A stretch of 64,000 bases of DNA from Vandiemenella viatica (taxonomy: Eukaryota; Arthropoda; Insecta; Orthoptera; Morabidae). Location of the stretch: positions 275,901,930-275,965,929 of the forward strand of contig JARYHS010008074.1 in assembly GCA_031002005.1 (NCBI GenBank), given 5' to 3'. A program made the translations under genes and the position numbers. The notes beneath the pieces are model-generated. The model worked only from the letters and a program-made list of their open reading frames with translations. It ran no database searches and was not told the DNA's origin. Positions 44,143 through 54,682 of the stretch are shown here, piece after piece (position 1 is the first letter of the stretch; each line of letters opens with the position of its first letter).

Positions 44143-44924
44143 ATTTAAATTGAGTCTTGATACTTGCTGCTTACCGCAGGACTGGAAAAGTGTGATAGTA
44201 GTGCCGGTACATAAAGGAGGGGAGAGAAATAGAGAAAAAAATTATAGGCCAATTAGCTTGACGTCACTGGTAGGTAAATTAATGGAGAGATTGATATGCA
44301 ACCACATCAGAAATATATGTGAAGAGAGTAAGTGGTTTTCAAGTAGGCAACATGGCTTTAGGCAAGGATATTCTTGTGAATCTCAGTTGGTGGGATATAT
44401 GCAAGATATTTTGTATGAAATGGACAAGGGAGGTCAAATTGATTGTGTAGTACTAGATCTTTCAAAGGCATTTGAAAGAGTGAGCCATAAAATGGTAGTA
44501 AATAAGGTAAAATCTACTGGAGTGGATCAGAAAGTGATTTGCTGGATAGAAGAATTTTTAAAAGGTAGAAAACAGAAAGTTAGGGTAGGAAATGCGGTAT
44601 CAAAAGCAGTGGAAGTAAAAATGGGAGTGCCACAGGGTAGCGTATTGGGACCATTGCTATTTATTATTCTAATGAATAATTGTGTTGATTGTTTACTATC
44701 AGAAATTAGATTGTTTGCAGATGATATAATGCTATATAAAAGGATCAAAACGGTTAAGGATTGTAAACAGTTGCAGGGTGATCTGGACAGGATATCTAGT
44801 TGGGTAGGTAAACATGGGATGAAGATAAATGCAAAGAAGAGTCAGCTTATTAGATACACAAAGAAAAAAACTAAAGGTTTATTATGATTATAAGGTGGGG
44901 AAAGAATTGTTTATTAAAGACTCT
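44143..44924 (+). pseudogene. CR1-like LINE reverse transcriptase fragment
   Basis: A 245-codon open stretch (44150-44887) covers RT from the finger to the thumb: WKSVIVVPVHKGG, NYRPISLTSLVGKLMERLI, QHGFRQGYSCESQL, VVLDLSKAFERVSHKMV, MGVPQGSVLGPLLFIILMNN and FADDIMLYKRI. All polymerase motifs, including the FADD catalytic pair, are intact, but both the endonuclease and the C terminus are missing. It is a fragment inserted in the PLE, and of the same family as 21385-22142. The coding quality suggests a relatively recent copy. Confidence 0.82.
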
Positions 44925-45150
44925 GGACCCACAGATATTAAATCATAAACAGCATCTCTGGATAATTGATACTGAGAGACAATCGATAGTACAAATACGT
45001 AAACAACTAACCATGCCAGTCTCCAGCAAATCCAAGTATGTAGCAGATTCGGTAGACAGCCTCTGAAGAAGACCTAGTCCTTGTTCGAAATATAGGGAAG
45101 ACGAAGAAGGAGTATTTCAACACAGCGTGAATCCCGTAAGCAATTTATAT

Positions 45151-46059
45151 TAATATGATGATGGGTGTGAAAACACCAAAATCTTTAATAGTCTTACAAA
45201 CCGTCTTGGACTGATGTGTATTCTGCTGCAATGGATACTCATTTTGTTTAGTAAAGTTGTCTTAACTGACTTTATAAAATTGTATGAGACTTTCCTATGT
45301 CCATAGGAATTAAAAAGTAGGGATTACCTAAACAAATATTTAAAGAATGAGGTATATGAAAAATTAGTATGTTTTAGCTTTAGACGAATGCAGTATTTCA
45401 AACAATTCGTCAATGTCTTATGAATTAACAAGTGTAGAGGAACAGTTTATAATCATATGTAATAACCAAGAGAATAATCTTGCAAATTGAATCATGATAT
45501 GGTCTTGTAATTACTATATCTAACATTTCAAGAAATTACATTAATGCAGAGAATGTATTGTAATTTATAAACTATTAAGGCAATAAATATGCTTACACAT
45601 TTATATAAATTGCCATCATATTATCATTCCTTAGCTCCCTTGTACAATATTTTGCAGGTTTCTGGTAAAATAGGTGTAATATGTCCCAAACATTGCGCTG
45701 AAATTCCAGTTGAAAATTTAAGATATTTATTTCATCTATCGTTAGTAAAAAATCTCATGTTGCAACAAGACATTTATTCAGCGGAATTCACTTCCTAAGT
45801 CGCCTAGTCAACAATCAAAGTTAAACTACCTTTAGTAAATTGGTATAAAGTCTCTCATCCATTTTTACAATCACCTGGTTCATTTGCTCTTAATTCTTGC
45901 AAAAGAAGCAAATTAACGAAAACTTCCTTTTTCGTTAACCCATCTCCACACCAAACTAAACAAGTTTTATGTTTTAACTTTCTTATCAGTAAAATATAGT
46001 AAGCTGCATACAAAACCACCTGCCATTTAGAGCTCATGACTGGCCCTTCAAATGACCTG
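45151..46059. other. Intron sequence, nothing recognised
   Basis: AT-rich with no domain found on either strand. Confidence 0.4.
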
Positions 46060-46530
46060 TGAGAACTTAGATTTCACATGTGGTTGGTGCAAAATCTTTA
46101 GTCTCCGCTTTAACTGTGATCAAGTCTGATGTTAGATCCACCGCAATTCGCCACCTATACTGTTTGACCAGTCTGCCCAGCCTACGACGTCTGACATTTG
46201 TAATGAGAGGTGGCCACCCAACCCCTCGATATTTGGACATGGTTTCACCACTTGTTGAAGACACTCACCACAGCACTCCTCGAACACCAGACAAGTCATG
46301 CAGTTTCCGAAATTCTCATGCCCAGCCTATGGGCCATCACAATCTATCTGCCCTTGGTCAAACTTAGATAGATCAAACATCTTCCCCATTCTAAACACGG
46401 ATAGCATGCTCACTGATACTACATGCACTGTGCGAGTGTCTAACAGTCATTCCTCATCAGGTGACGCTGCTATCGCCTCAAAGGGTTTATATCGATAATA
46501 GGTAGGTAGTCATAATATTCTGGCTAAGGT
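46060..46530 (-). pseudogene. Tc1-like transposase, DNA-binding fragment
   Basis: The minus-strand frame 46067-46264 reads GWPPLITNVRRRRLGRLVKQ and continues into an AVDLTSDL helix, matching the helix-turn-helix part of Tc1/Tc3-like transposases. The right flank near 46510-46530 has GTCATAATATTCTGGCTAAG, reminiscent of Tc1 terminal repeats. The catalytic part is not found. Only an N-terminal piece survives. Confidence 0.55.
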
Positions 46531-47384
46531 TTGCAATCCTGCAGTGTTTTCAGTTCTGCGGGATTTTTTTAGGGATTTGCGCCAATCCCATAGGTTTCCA
46601 TGGGATTGGCACTAACAGTTTTTCAGCACATATTTTTAAAACATAGTTATTTAAAGTTATAACAAATTAAATAATAAACATCTGTTAATTGAATTAATAA
46701 ATCAATTTTAATGTTAAATGATAAAAATTAACAGTTAACAATATTTTAATTGGCAAAATACATTAAAATTTTTAGCCTGTCTAAGAATATTTCAAGCTTT
46801 ACATTTTGTTTTAAATCTAAAACAATTTTTACATAAATAATAAAAAATGCAAAATATTCAGTCTTAGTTCATGTTATGTAACTTACAATAAGTCATATCA
46901 GTTTGAAAACATGGTATGCATAATGGCCAAGTCACCAGTCTTTTTTTTATTCTAAATAAATTATCTATAACACCAACAGAAAGCATTCTGTTTCACAAAG
47001 TGAAGCGAATATACTCCGTAAAGTATAAACTTGGTTCAGAACTAGATCTAATAACTTTTCGTCACTGCACAAGCATGAAACTTCGTCTGTTTTTACTAGA
47101 ATTAATTTGTTGGATTCATTATTATCTCTCCTGATTTCTTGACTGATCTTATAGTTGATTCATTGTTATTAAAAGAAACTACTCATCAAGACATAAACTC
47201 TCAAGTATTTCAGTTCTACTTTAAGTGGCGTGATGACTTTTTTAAGTGAAAATTAATTTTTTATATACGAAAGGAGACTTTCACGGCATATATTTGCAAT
47301 GAAGTTCTCAAAGGTGTATCGCTGGATTGCGTTGTAAAAACACGAAATGTCAAACATGAGGCAGAAGGCGGAGGCATGGTGTTT
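46531..47384. other. Very AT-rich intron sequence
   Basis: About 46620-46910 is extremely AT-rich (many AATTAAT and TTAAAA words). A short inverted repeat, CCAATCCCATAGG against CCATGGGATTGG, lies at 46591-46612. No gene. Confidence 0.45.
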
Positions 47385-47633
47385 TTATTATTTTTTTAAC
47401 TGCTTAACGTCTCCTATAACAACTAGGTCTTTAGAGACGGGAAAGGATGGGGGCAAGGAATGGGAAGGAATTCGGCCATGGCCTTTTGAAGGAAGCATCC
47501 CGGCATTCACCTGGAGTGATTTGGGGAAACCATGGAAAACCCCAAATCTGGATGCCCAGACGGGGATTCGAACCGCCGTCCTCCCGAATGCGAGGCCAGA
47601 ACGCTTACAACTAGCCCATCAAAAATGACGGTT
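47385..47633 (-). mobile_element. tRNA-derived SINE, young subfamily
   Basis: Nearly identical to 53177-53423 along the body: plus strand AACTGCTTAACGTCTCCTAT, GGAAGGAATTCGGCCATGGC, CACCTGGAGTGATTTGGGGA and the B box GGGGATTCGAACC. A short T run at the left is the A tail. The very head is altered after AGAACGCTTACA. The target duplication is unclear. Confidence 0.85.
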
Positions 47634-47639
47634 TGAACG

Positions 47640-48117
47640 CCATATTCTGGCAGTTTTTTTTTTTTCATTTGGTTAATTTTACGCAATTGTTATTACATAA
47701 TGCTAGTGGCCTTGATTTGGTAATGTTTCTACATATTTGATTTGCTGTTCACATAGCAATACAGTAGTAACTTCTAATGAATTAATGATGACGGAAGTAT
47801 AGAACCAAAAAAATTAAAAATAAATTAGGAATCCCAAAAACTTTTGCTATCCATGTAATATCAGTTTTATTCCTGGTCCAGGCACAATTCAGCACGACGC
47901 ATTTGAACCTACTTTCACCCACATTAACTAATACCTTCAGTAACATGGCACTTATGAAAGCAGTTTAATTGGTTTGTAAAACTCATTTCAGATTGAATTA
48001 TGCTGTAAAAAAAATGTATCAGTGGGGATTATGGTCAACTTAACCACAACCTCCACTAATATTGCTTTAAAAAAATCATAGTTTTTATTACCCTCATATG
48101 AATAAAGACGGGCGTCA
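47640..48117. other. Intron sequence, nothing recognised
   Basis: AT-rich, no domain or repeat recognised. Confidence 0.4.
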
Positions 48118-48940
48118 CCTGTGGTGGTAGTAGGAATTTATTCAGGAAAAGCTTGTAAGGAAAAATGAATAACGATCGGGTCTATTGGCGATCGCAATTC
48201 TGCCAAAATAACATTCAGTAATGATATTATTATACTGCTGTAGACAATCGCAGACATCTGTTGTAATACAGCCTGTAGACTACCATTATTTTCAAGCAGA
48301 AATTAGGTTGTAATATTTCCTGGACCGGCAAAATACAGTTAAATGTACTTCGGAAAATATTTCTAGAGGATTCTTGCATTTTACCACGGCAATTCCTAGC
48401 AGAAACGTGATATCCAGTAATCCCGATTTATTTACTTTACTTTATTTTATAATAGCATAATATCAAAAACGGATAACTGTCATTTATTTGAATGATATAA
48501 TCGCGATTTGTTCATTTCCGAGTTTTTAATAAACTTCATTGTTTCTTATCTTCTGCCAAAAAAGACTTAAGTTATGTTTTAACCTAGTACTTATAACTGA
48601 TACAGGGAATATAACGTAAACATAGAATACCCTTCTCCTTACACGAATTTTTGCGTCTAGTATCGTAGATAAATAAAAAGCAAAATGTAAATTTAAACGT
48701 ACGTACATTGTGACGTATAATTGCTTCGTATTTCCCCCTTCCCCCTCCCCCCTTGCTCTCCATATTTCTAATATCTCTGTTCACTGCTATTTTGCGACAA
48801 TAATATCATTGTTGAATTGCGAGTGTCACAGCGCTTATACAGTAAATGGTCATATCCTTGATGATTCAAATCTAATAAAAAAATCTTAAATCTCATTTAA
48901 TAGCTAACACATGTATTAAAAACTCAAAGTATTATATATA
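48118..48940. repeat. Repeat unit 1, related to 54683-55085
   Basis: Starts GGTGGTAGTAGGAATTTATT, and contains AAAACGGATAACTGTCATTT, CGAGTTTTTAATAAACTTCA and CCCTTCTCCTTACACGAATT. All are matched in order at 54683-55085. A second copy of the starting phrase begins at 48943 and is interrupted by the PLE composite at 48957, so the two units were apparently tandem before that insertion. Confidence 0.65.
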
Positions 48941-49384
48941 ATGGTAGTAGGAATTTAGGTAACAATGAAAGGAAAGAAATGCCGTGAGGCAACATCTATA
49001 TGGAAAAGAAAGGAAAAACACACCCAACACTCACCAAAGTTGAAGGGAGGAGGGCAGCAGCAACACAGCACAATACACAAACAAAGAAAAAACAATATTT
49101 CGGGTGAAAATCCCCTTCTTCAAGTTAACAGAGAGGTGGCTGGTCTTGCGTAAGACTTGTGTTGGACGCAGCCACTCATAGAACGCAACAGACCATCGGA
49201 GGTGGTGGGGGCAGCAACGATAATATAACCGTGAGTATACGAAAGATTAAAATGATCAAAAAATAGTAGTTATTAAAAATATAAATAAAGAAAAAATATA
49301 ATTGAAAATTTAAAAAAATAATATGAAACTATTGAACTAATTGTACTAGCCAGTGGTGGGTGTATAGGGTGAGGATGGAAGATG

Positions 49385-50142
49385 TTAATGGAAATTAAGG
49401 CCTGGCGGATGTCTAGTTTGAAGGATGTGTTGACATGCCAATTCCCACCTGCGGAGTTCAGATTGGGAGGTAGTGTCTGGAAGTACTCTAATGGCTCTTA
49501 CTGTGAAGCAGTTATTAAGGTCATGGGTGTTGTGAATACTAGCATGGTGAGCAACGGGGAGGTCCAGGTTTTGGGAATAAACTGTCTGTCTGTGACCATT
49601 CATTCTGATGGATAATGAGTTTGAGGTCAGGCCAATGTAGGAACTTGGACAGTGGAGGCAGTTGAGCTGGTGAGTTAGATGGGTGGCTGTACAGGTGGCA
49701 TTACCTATTATGGGGTAGGTTTCACCAGTAGTAGGATTGCTATAGGTAGTGGTAGGTGGATGCATACCGCAAGTTTTGCAATGGGGTCTCTTACAAGGGA
49801 AGGATCCAAACGGTGGTTTAGGAGCATCAGAGGCTTGATATTTATGTACAAGAATGTTTTTTAGATTAGGCGGTCTGCTGAAGTTGACTCGGGGTGTGGT
49901 GGGAAAGATAGTGGGAAGAATGCGGCGCATTTCAGGAAAGGATCTAAGAAAGTCATAGCCCAGACGAAGAATTTTGTTTAGCGATTCCAGGCCAGGGAAA
50001 AATTGGGTGAGAAAAACAGGGTCCTGGTTGGCTTTAGGTTGTTTGTGTCAGTGTGGAGGACAGACCCTGACCCTTGATACTTGTTTTTGAATTAGTTCTG
50101 GAGGATAATTTGCGGTTTATGAGTGCCTGGGTCAGATTGTTG
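49385..50142 (-). pseudogene. Penelope-like GIY-YIG endonuclease, minus copy
   Basis: The frame 49385-49930 reads RPHCKTCGMHPPTTTYSNPT, then TYPIIGNATCTATHLTHQLN, CLHCPSSYIGLTSNSLSIRM and NGHRQTVYSQN, ending with RRWELACQHILQTRHPPG. The CKTCG zinc-type motif, the YIGLT (YIG) core and the arginine NGHR helix are those of PLE GIY-YIG endonucleases. The domain itself is open; the upstream connector continues rightward (NKILRLGYDFLRSFPEMRRI) until the hAT insertion at 50151, which cuts it from its reverse transcriptase. Confidence 0.85.
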
Positions 50143-50150
50143 GTGTAGAG

Positions 50151-52566
50151 CAGTGATGGGGAAAGTACGGCCCACGGGCCAAGTCCTGCCCTTCGGGCTA
50201 ATCAATCTGGACCGCAACATGGTTTCGAATAACCCCTACAATTACACATAGGACAAAATGTGTTTCCTTCTTATTGCGTCTAAAGTACGATATTATCGCA
50301 CCTAATATTAACTGAGTTTGCGTAGTGACGTAGTATATGTCTGTAGATCGGTCGCATGGCGATGTGGAGTACAATGCGCGTGTTGCTCGGCTAAGTTCGG
50401 AACGACTCGGGCGCTACCATTGTCGTTTAACTCTGTTCTCAAGGTCAGTGCAGTTCGGACAGTCGTGTAGTCAGTGTCTGTCTCTGGTCAGTGTCATCTC
50501 TGTGGCTGTGTTTCTGGCTTGTGTTTCTATAGTTTTCCTTTGTTGCTAGTTTTTTTTTTTTACATTTTTGATCGTTACAATGGCAAATAAAAAGCGTAAA
50601 GTTGATTCAGAATGTCGTGTTTTTAAAACTGAGTGGACTTGGAAATACTTTTTCACGCCTATTAAGGATAAACCTGTGTGCCTCATTTACAATGAAGCTG
50701 TAGCCATATTCAAGGAATTCAACCTCTCACGACACTTTATGACAAAACATAACAACGCCACTTATGAAACTATGACCGAAGAAGATCGGAAGCAAAAAGC
50801 AGGAGCTCTACTTAAAAAACTGTCAGGTCAGTAAAATATTTTTAAGAAACAAAGCTGTTCTCAAAAGCTAGCTACACATGCTAGTTACGTTGTAGCATAC
50901 AATATTGCAAAAAGTAACAAAGCATTGTCTGACGGCGAATTTGTTAAAACTTGAATGCTCCAAGTATGTGACATTTTGTGTCCTGACAAAACAAAGGATT
51001 TTGAGACAGTAAGTTCGTCTCGAACAATAATTTCTTCTAGAATTGAAGTAATTGATAAGCAGTCAAAGATAAGGGAGTTAAAATTCTGTTCTTTTGCGTT
51101 GGATGAAAGTACGGACATAACTGACACAGCTCAGTTACTGATATTTATAAGAGGTATTGATGACAACTTTTGTGTTACTGAAGAATTAGCTTGCATGCGT
51201 TCATTAAAGGGAACGACAGATGGATCAGACATTTTTCAAGAATTTCAAGAAACTATCACGTCTTTGAAAGTACCTTTGATCAATATTTGTAACATTACTA
51301 CTGATGGAGCACCAAATATGATAGGGACGAAATCTGGTTTTGTAGGCATATTTAAAGAATCATTTCCTGGGAACGAAGTTGTGTTTTTTCATTGTGTCAT
51401 ACATAAAGAAGCTCTGTGTAAATCTGCTATAGGCATGAAACATGTGCTTGATGCTGTTGTTAAGCTTGTTAATAGCATTCGTTCTCGAGCACTCAATCAT
51501 AGACAATTTCGAGAGTTTCGTGACTCATTGCAATCTGAATATTCTGATGTACTTTACTACACTAAAGTAAGGTGGCTCAGTGCAGGATGGGTTTTCGAAC
51601 GAGTTTGGGCTCTAAAAGATGAAATAATCTCTTTCATGGAAGAAAAAGGAATGGACGAGTGTGAACATTTGAAAGATATTGTATGGCTTTCGGACTTTGC
51701 ATTTTTTACAGATATTCTCAGTCACATCAATAAATTGATCATTAAACTTCAGGGAAGAAATCAATTAATCCATGATAGTTGGAGTCATATCAAGGGTTTC
51801 AAAATGCAATTGAATCTATTCTCCAAATAACTAGTCAAGAAAGACTTTACTCATTTTCCAAGACTAAAAGCTATTGCAGTTAGGGAAGACAAACGTAGGA
51901 GCTATGAGAAAAGCTTGAAATGTCTTCATGAAGAATTTGAACGAAGATTCCAAGACTTCAAAGTTATCGAACAGGACCTTGACATTTTTAGCATGCCATT
52001 TAATCTGGATTGTGAATCAGTCAAACCAGAATTGCAGCTCGAACTGATTGAGTTGCAATGTAAAACTGAATTGAAGCAACTATTTCTCAATGTTTCTAAA
52101 ATTGAGTTCTACAAGGCTCTGTCAAAATCAAGTTTCCCAAATCTGAAATTTCACGCTCAGAAGATAATTGCGATGTTTGCATCTTCCTACATCTGTGAAC
52201 AGGTGTTTTCTACTATGAAGCTGAGCAGAAACAGCGTTAGAAATTGATTGACTGATCACCATTTAGCTTCACTACTGCTATTCAGCTCATCCCAGTTTCT
52301 ACCAGATTATGAACAACTTTTAGAAGCTCAGTCACAGTTTCATCTGTCACATGCACCTTCCTACTCTCAATTTTTGTAACTTTTTTCTAAGGTTTTTTTT
52401 TCTAAGGGTTTTTTTTTTTTTACCATTGTAGCAAATAATATAAATTGTGTGTGATGTAAAAATCAAAAATAAAGTATATCACTTACAAAAAAAAAAATTT
52501 TTTCGGCCCGCCTAAATAATTTTTTATTTTATGTGGCCCTCCCCTTAAAAATTTTGCCCATCACTG
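50151..52566 (+). mobile_element. hAT transposon with 8-bp target duplication
   Basis: The element is bounded by GTGTAGAG at 50143-50150 and 52567-52574, the 8-bp duplication expected of hAT. The left end CAGTGATGGGGAAAGTACGG and the inverted right end CAGTGATGGGCAAAATTTTT form a ~13-bp imperfect terminal repeat. Total length 2416 bp. It contains one transposase frame on the plus strand with no introns. It inserted into the minus PLE copy and interrupts it. Confidence 0.93.
50580..52379 (+). pseudogene. hAT transposase (GTF2IRD2/ZBED5-like lineage), four in-frame stops
   Basis: One frame runs from ATG 50580 to TAA 52377-52379 (600 codons with the stop) with no frameshift, but with stops at 50832 (TAA), 50952 (TGA), 51828 (TAA) and 52245 (TGA). 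Domains: a BED-type finger (about residues 35-60) whose first cysteine pair is CLIY instead of CxxC, with RHFMTKH intact; the RNase H-like fold with SFALDESTDITDTAQ and ITTDGAPNMIG, and CVIHKEALCKS; and the C-terminal dimerisation region FASSYICEQVFSTMKLSRNS followed by a stop and LTDHHLASLL. The family fits the hAT lineage domesticated in mammals as GTF2IRD2 and ZBED5-type genes. It is a recent death: only nonsense changes. Confidence 0.88.
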
Positions 52567-52574
52567 GTGTAGAG

Positions 52575-53168
52575 GGTAAAGGACTCCTGATCAGAGCATA
52601 TGCGTTTGCCCCGAATGGTTAGGCTGTATGGAATGGAACGTTTTGTATGATATGGATGGCAGCTATCAAAATGGAGATATTGTTGTAGGTTAGTGGGTTT
52701 TATGTGGACAGAGGTGTGTATGTGACCATTCCGTACAGAGATGTCTACATCCAGAAAAGTGATGTCAGTCTGAGAGTAGAACCAGGTGAAGTTTAAGGAG
52801 GAGAAGTTATTCAGTGAGTGCAAGAAGTCAAGAAGGAGATTTTCACCGTGGGGCCAGATCATAAATATGTCATCTATACACCTGAACCACATGGTGGGTT
52901 GTAGGGTAACCTGTTGAAGAAAACGTTCCTCTAGTCTGCCCATGAAAAGGATGGCATATGAAAGTGCCATGTGAGTGCCCACAGCAGTGCCTCGAATCTG
53001 ATGGTAAACCTGAGACTGGAAGGAAAAGAAATTTTTGGTCAGGATGAATTGAGCCAAAGAAGTGAGGAAATGAGTGGTAGGGAAGGTGTGCGGGGGACGA
53101 CTGTCGAGGTAATGTTCTATGGCACTTAGGCCATGGCCATGAGGGATGTTGGTGTATAGCGATGACAC
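52575..53168 (-). pseudogene. Penelope-like reverse transcriptase, minus copy
   Basis: Minus-strand frame with MSSLYTNIPHGHG at the right, HQIRGTAVGTHMALSYAILF, the active-site block WFRCIDDIFMIWPHG (YxDD as CIDD), FTWFYSQTDITFLDVDIS, HIKPTNLQQYLHFDSCHPYH and IRGKRICSDQESFTLYT. This is the palm through thumb of a PLE reverse transcriptase. It is open over 200 codons. The hAT cuts it at 52566 from its endonuclease, and the SINE at 53177 cuts it from the N-terminal finger region, of which 53434-53510 may be the remainder. Confidence 0.85.
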
Positions 53169-53176
53169 ATCAATAG

Positions 53177-53423
53177 GTTTTTTTTTTTTTTTAACTGCTT
53201 AACGTCTCCTATAACAATTAGGTCTTTAGAGACGGGAAAGGATGGGGGCAAGGAATGGGAAGGAATTCGGCCATGGCCTTTTGAAGGAAGCATCCCGGCA
53301 TTCACCTGGAGTGATTTGGGGAAACCATGGAAAACCCAAATCTGGATGCCCGGATGGGGATTCGAACCACTGTCCTCCCGAATGCGAGGCCAGAACGCTA
53401 GCCGTTACACCACCACGCTCGGT
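53177..53423 (-). mobile_element. tRNA-derived SINE, complete, 10-bp target duplication
   Basis: Flanked by ACATCAATAG at 53167-53176 and 53424-53433. On the minus strand it starts ACCGAGCGTGGTGGTGTAAC, with an A box (TGGTGTAACGGCTAGCG) and B box (GGTTCGAATCCCC), a ~160-bp body and an A tail of about 14 nt. This is the best reference copy of the family in the window. It is inserted in the PLE reverse transcriptase. Confidence 0.92.
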
Positions 53424-53514
53424 ACATCAATAGTGACCAGGAAGCAATCTTTAGGTAGGGGTGTAGGGACTGTTGACAGACGCTCTAAAAAGTGGGGCGT
53501 ATCTCTGACATAGA

Positions 53515-54682
53515 ATAGCCATTTGGGGCAAACGCATATGCTCTGATCATGAGTCCTTTACCCTCTACACCAACAATCTGACCCAGGCACTCATAAACCG
53601 CAATTATCCTCCAGAACTAATTCAAAAACAAGTATCAAGGGTCAGGGACTGTCCTCCACACCGACACAAACAACCTAAAGCCAACCAGGACCCTGTTTTT
53701 CTCACCCAGTTTTTTCCTGGCCTGGAATCGCTAAACAAAATTCTTCATCTGGGCTATGACTTTCTTAGATCCTTTCCTGAAATGCGCCGCATTCTTCCCA
53801 CTATCTTTCCCACCACACCCCAAGTCAACTTCAGCAGACCGCCTAATCTAAAAAACATTCTTGTACATAAATATCAAGCCTCTGATGCTCCTAAACCACC
53901 GTTTGGATCCTTCCCTTGTAAGAGACCCCATTGCAAAACTTGTGGTATGCATCCACCTACCACTACCTATAGCAATCCTACTACTGGTGAAACCTACCCC
54001 ATAATAGGTAATGCCACCTGTACAGCCACCCATCTAACTCACCAGCTCAACTGCCAACCACTGTCCAAGTTCCTACATTGGCCTGACCTCAAACTCATTA
54101 TCCATCAGAATGAATGGTCACAGACAGACAGTTTATTCCCAAAACCTGGACCTCCCCATTGCTCACCATGCTAGTATTCACAACACCCATGACCTTAATA
54201 ACTGCTTCACAGTAAGAGCCATTAGAGTACTTCCAGACACTACCTCCCAATCTGAACTCCGCAGGTGGGAATTGGCATGTCAACACATCCTTCAAACTAG
54301 ACATCCCCCAGGCCTTAATTTCCATTAACATCTTCCATCCTCACCCTATACACCCACCACTGGATAGTACAATTAGTTCAATAGTTTCATATTATTTTTT
54401 AAAATTTTCAATTATATTTTTTCTTTATTTATATTTTTAATAACTACTATTTTTTGATCATTTTAATCTTTCATATACTCGCGGTTATATTATCGTTGCT
54501 GCCCCCACCACCTCCGATGGTCTGTTGCGTTCTATGAGTGGCTGCGTCCAACACAAGTCTTACGCAAGACCAGCCACCTCTCTGTTAACTTGAAGAAGGG
54601 GATTTTCACCCGAAATATTGTTTTTTCTTTGTTTGTGTATTGTGCTGTGTTGCTGCTGCCCTCCTCCATTCAACTTTGGTGA
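53515..54682 (+). pseudogene. Penelope-like element, plus copy (RT end, GIY-YIG, 3' region)
   Basis: It begins inside the reverse transcriptase (GANAYALIMSPLPSTPTI-like) and runs into an open frame 53782-54174 (MRRILPTIFPTTPQVNFSRP, CKTCGMHPP), then after a frameshift at the YIG region 54110-54328 (NGHRQTVYSQN to RRWELACQH). The YIG core, intact in the minus copy, is broken here (PLSKFLHWPDLK). The 3' noncoding region (54360-54682) contains the hairpin CTTGAAGAAGGGG-ATTTTCA-CCCGAAATATTG at 54589-54620 in shorter words, which also lies in the minus copy. Confidence 0.82.

Larger units (their letters stand above)
43140..45150 (+). mobile_element. Penelope-like element split by a CR1-like insertion
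   Basis: The N-terminal RT part (43180-43665) has an ALRQL-type RENQAIIILPADKGNFTVIM block, QHLLANNAYKKLDKD and ends SPLMYRLPKIH. The next part (43740-44112, frameshifted) has a DVMSLFTNIPLNHV-like text and YFQWNNEIYEQEGVPMGSPL then SPIIADLLMEKLEKKA. These are PLE RT motifs (Neptune/Poseidon-like rather than the 49-54 kb family). The CR1-like fragment interrupts it before the YVDD box. The 3' remainder (44925-45150) ends with CTGAAGAAGACC...TTCGAAATAT (45063-45092), a hammerhead-like hairpin region. Confidence 0.72.
48958..54682. mobile_element. Composite of two inverted Penelope-like copies, 15-bp target duplication
   Basis: The 15-bp direct repeat GGTAGTAGGAATTTA lies at 48943-48957 and 54683-54697. 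Between them a minus-strand PLE (3' end at 48958, reaching right to about 53510) faces a 5'-truncated plus-strand copy (53515-54682). The arms 49024-50150 plus 52575-52613, and 53515-54682, are near-identical reverse complements. The left arm alone carries a hAT (50151-52566) and the minus copy a SINE (53177-53423). The left terminus has a 45-bp extension also found at 7692. This is the known PLE habit of inserting as partial inverted dimers. Confidence 0.82.

Noticed and set aside
48965..49153. 62-codon frame beginning MKGKKCREA
   Set aside because: It is noncoding PLE terminal sequence; the same text occurs in the palindrome at 7700 and has no domain.
10204..53423. tRNA genes at the A/B-box-like segments
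   Set aside because: Each belongs to a repeated element with a common body and A tail, and no segment folds into a complete cloverleaf with acceptor stem, so they are SINE heads.
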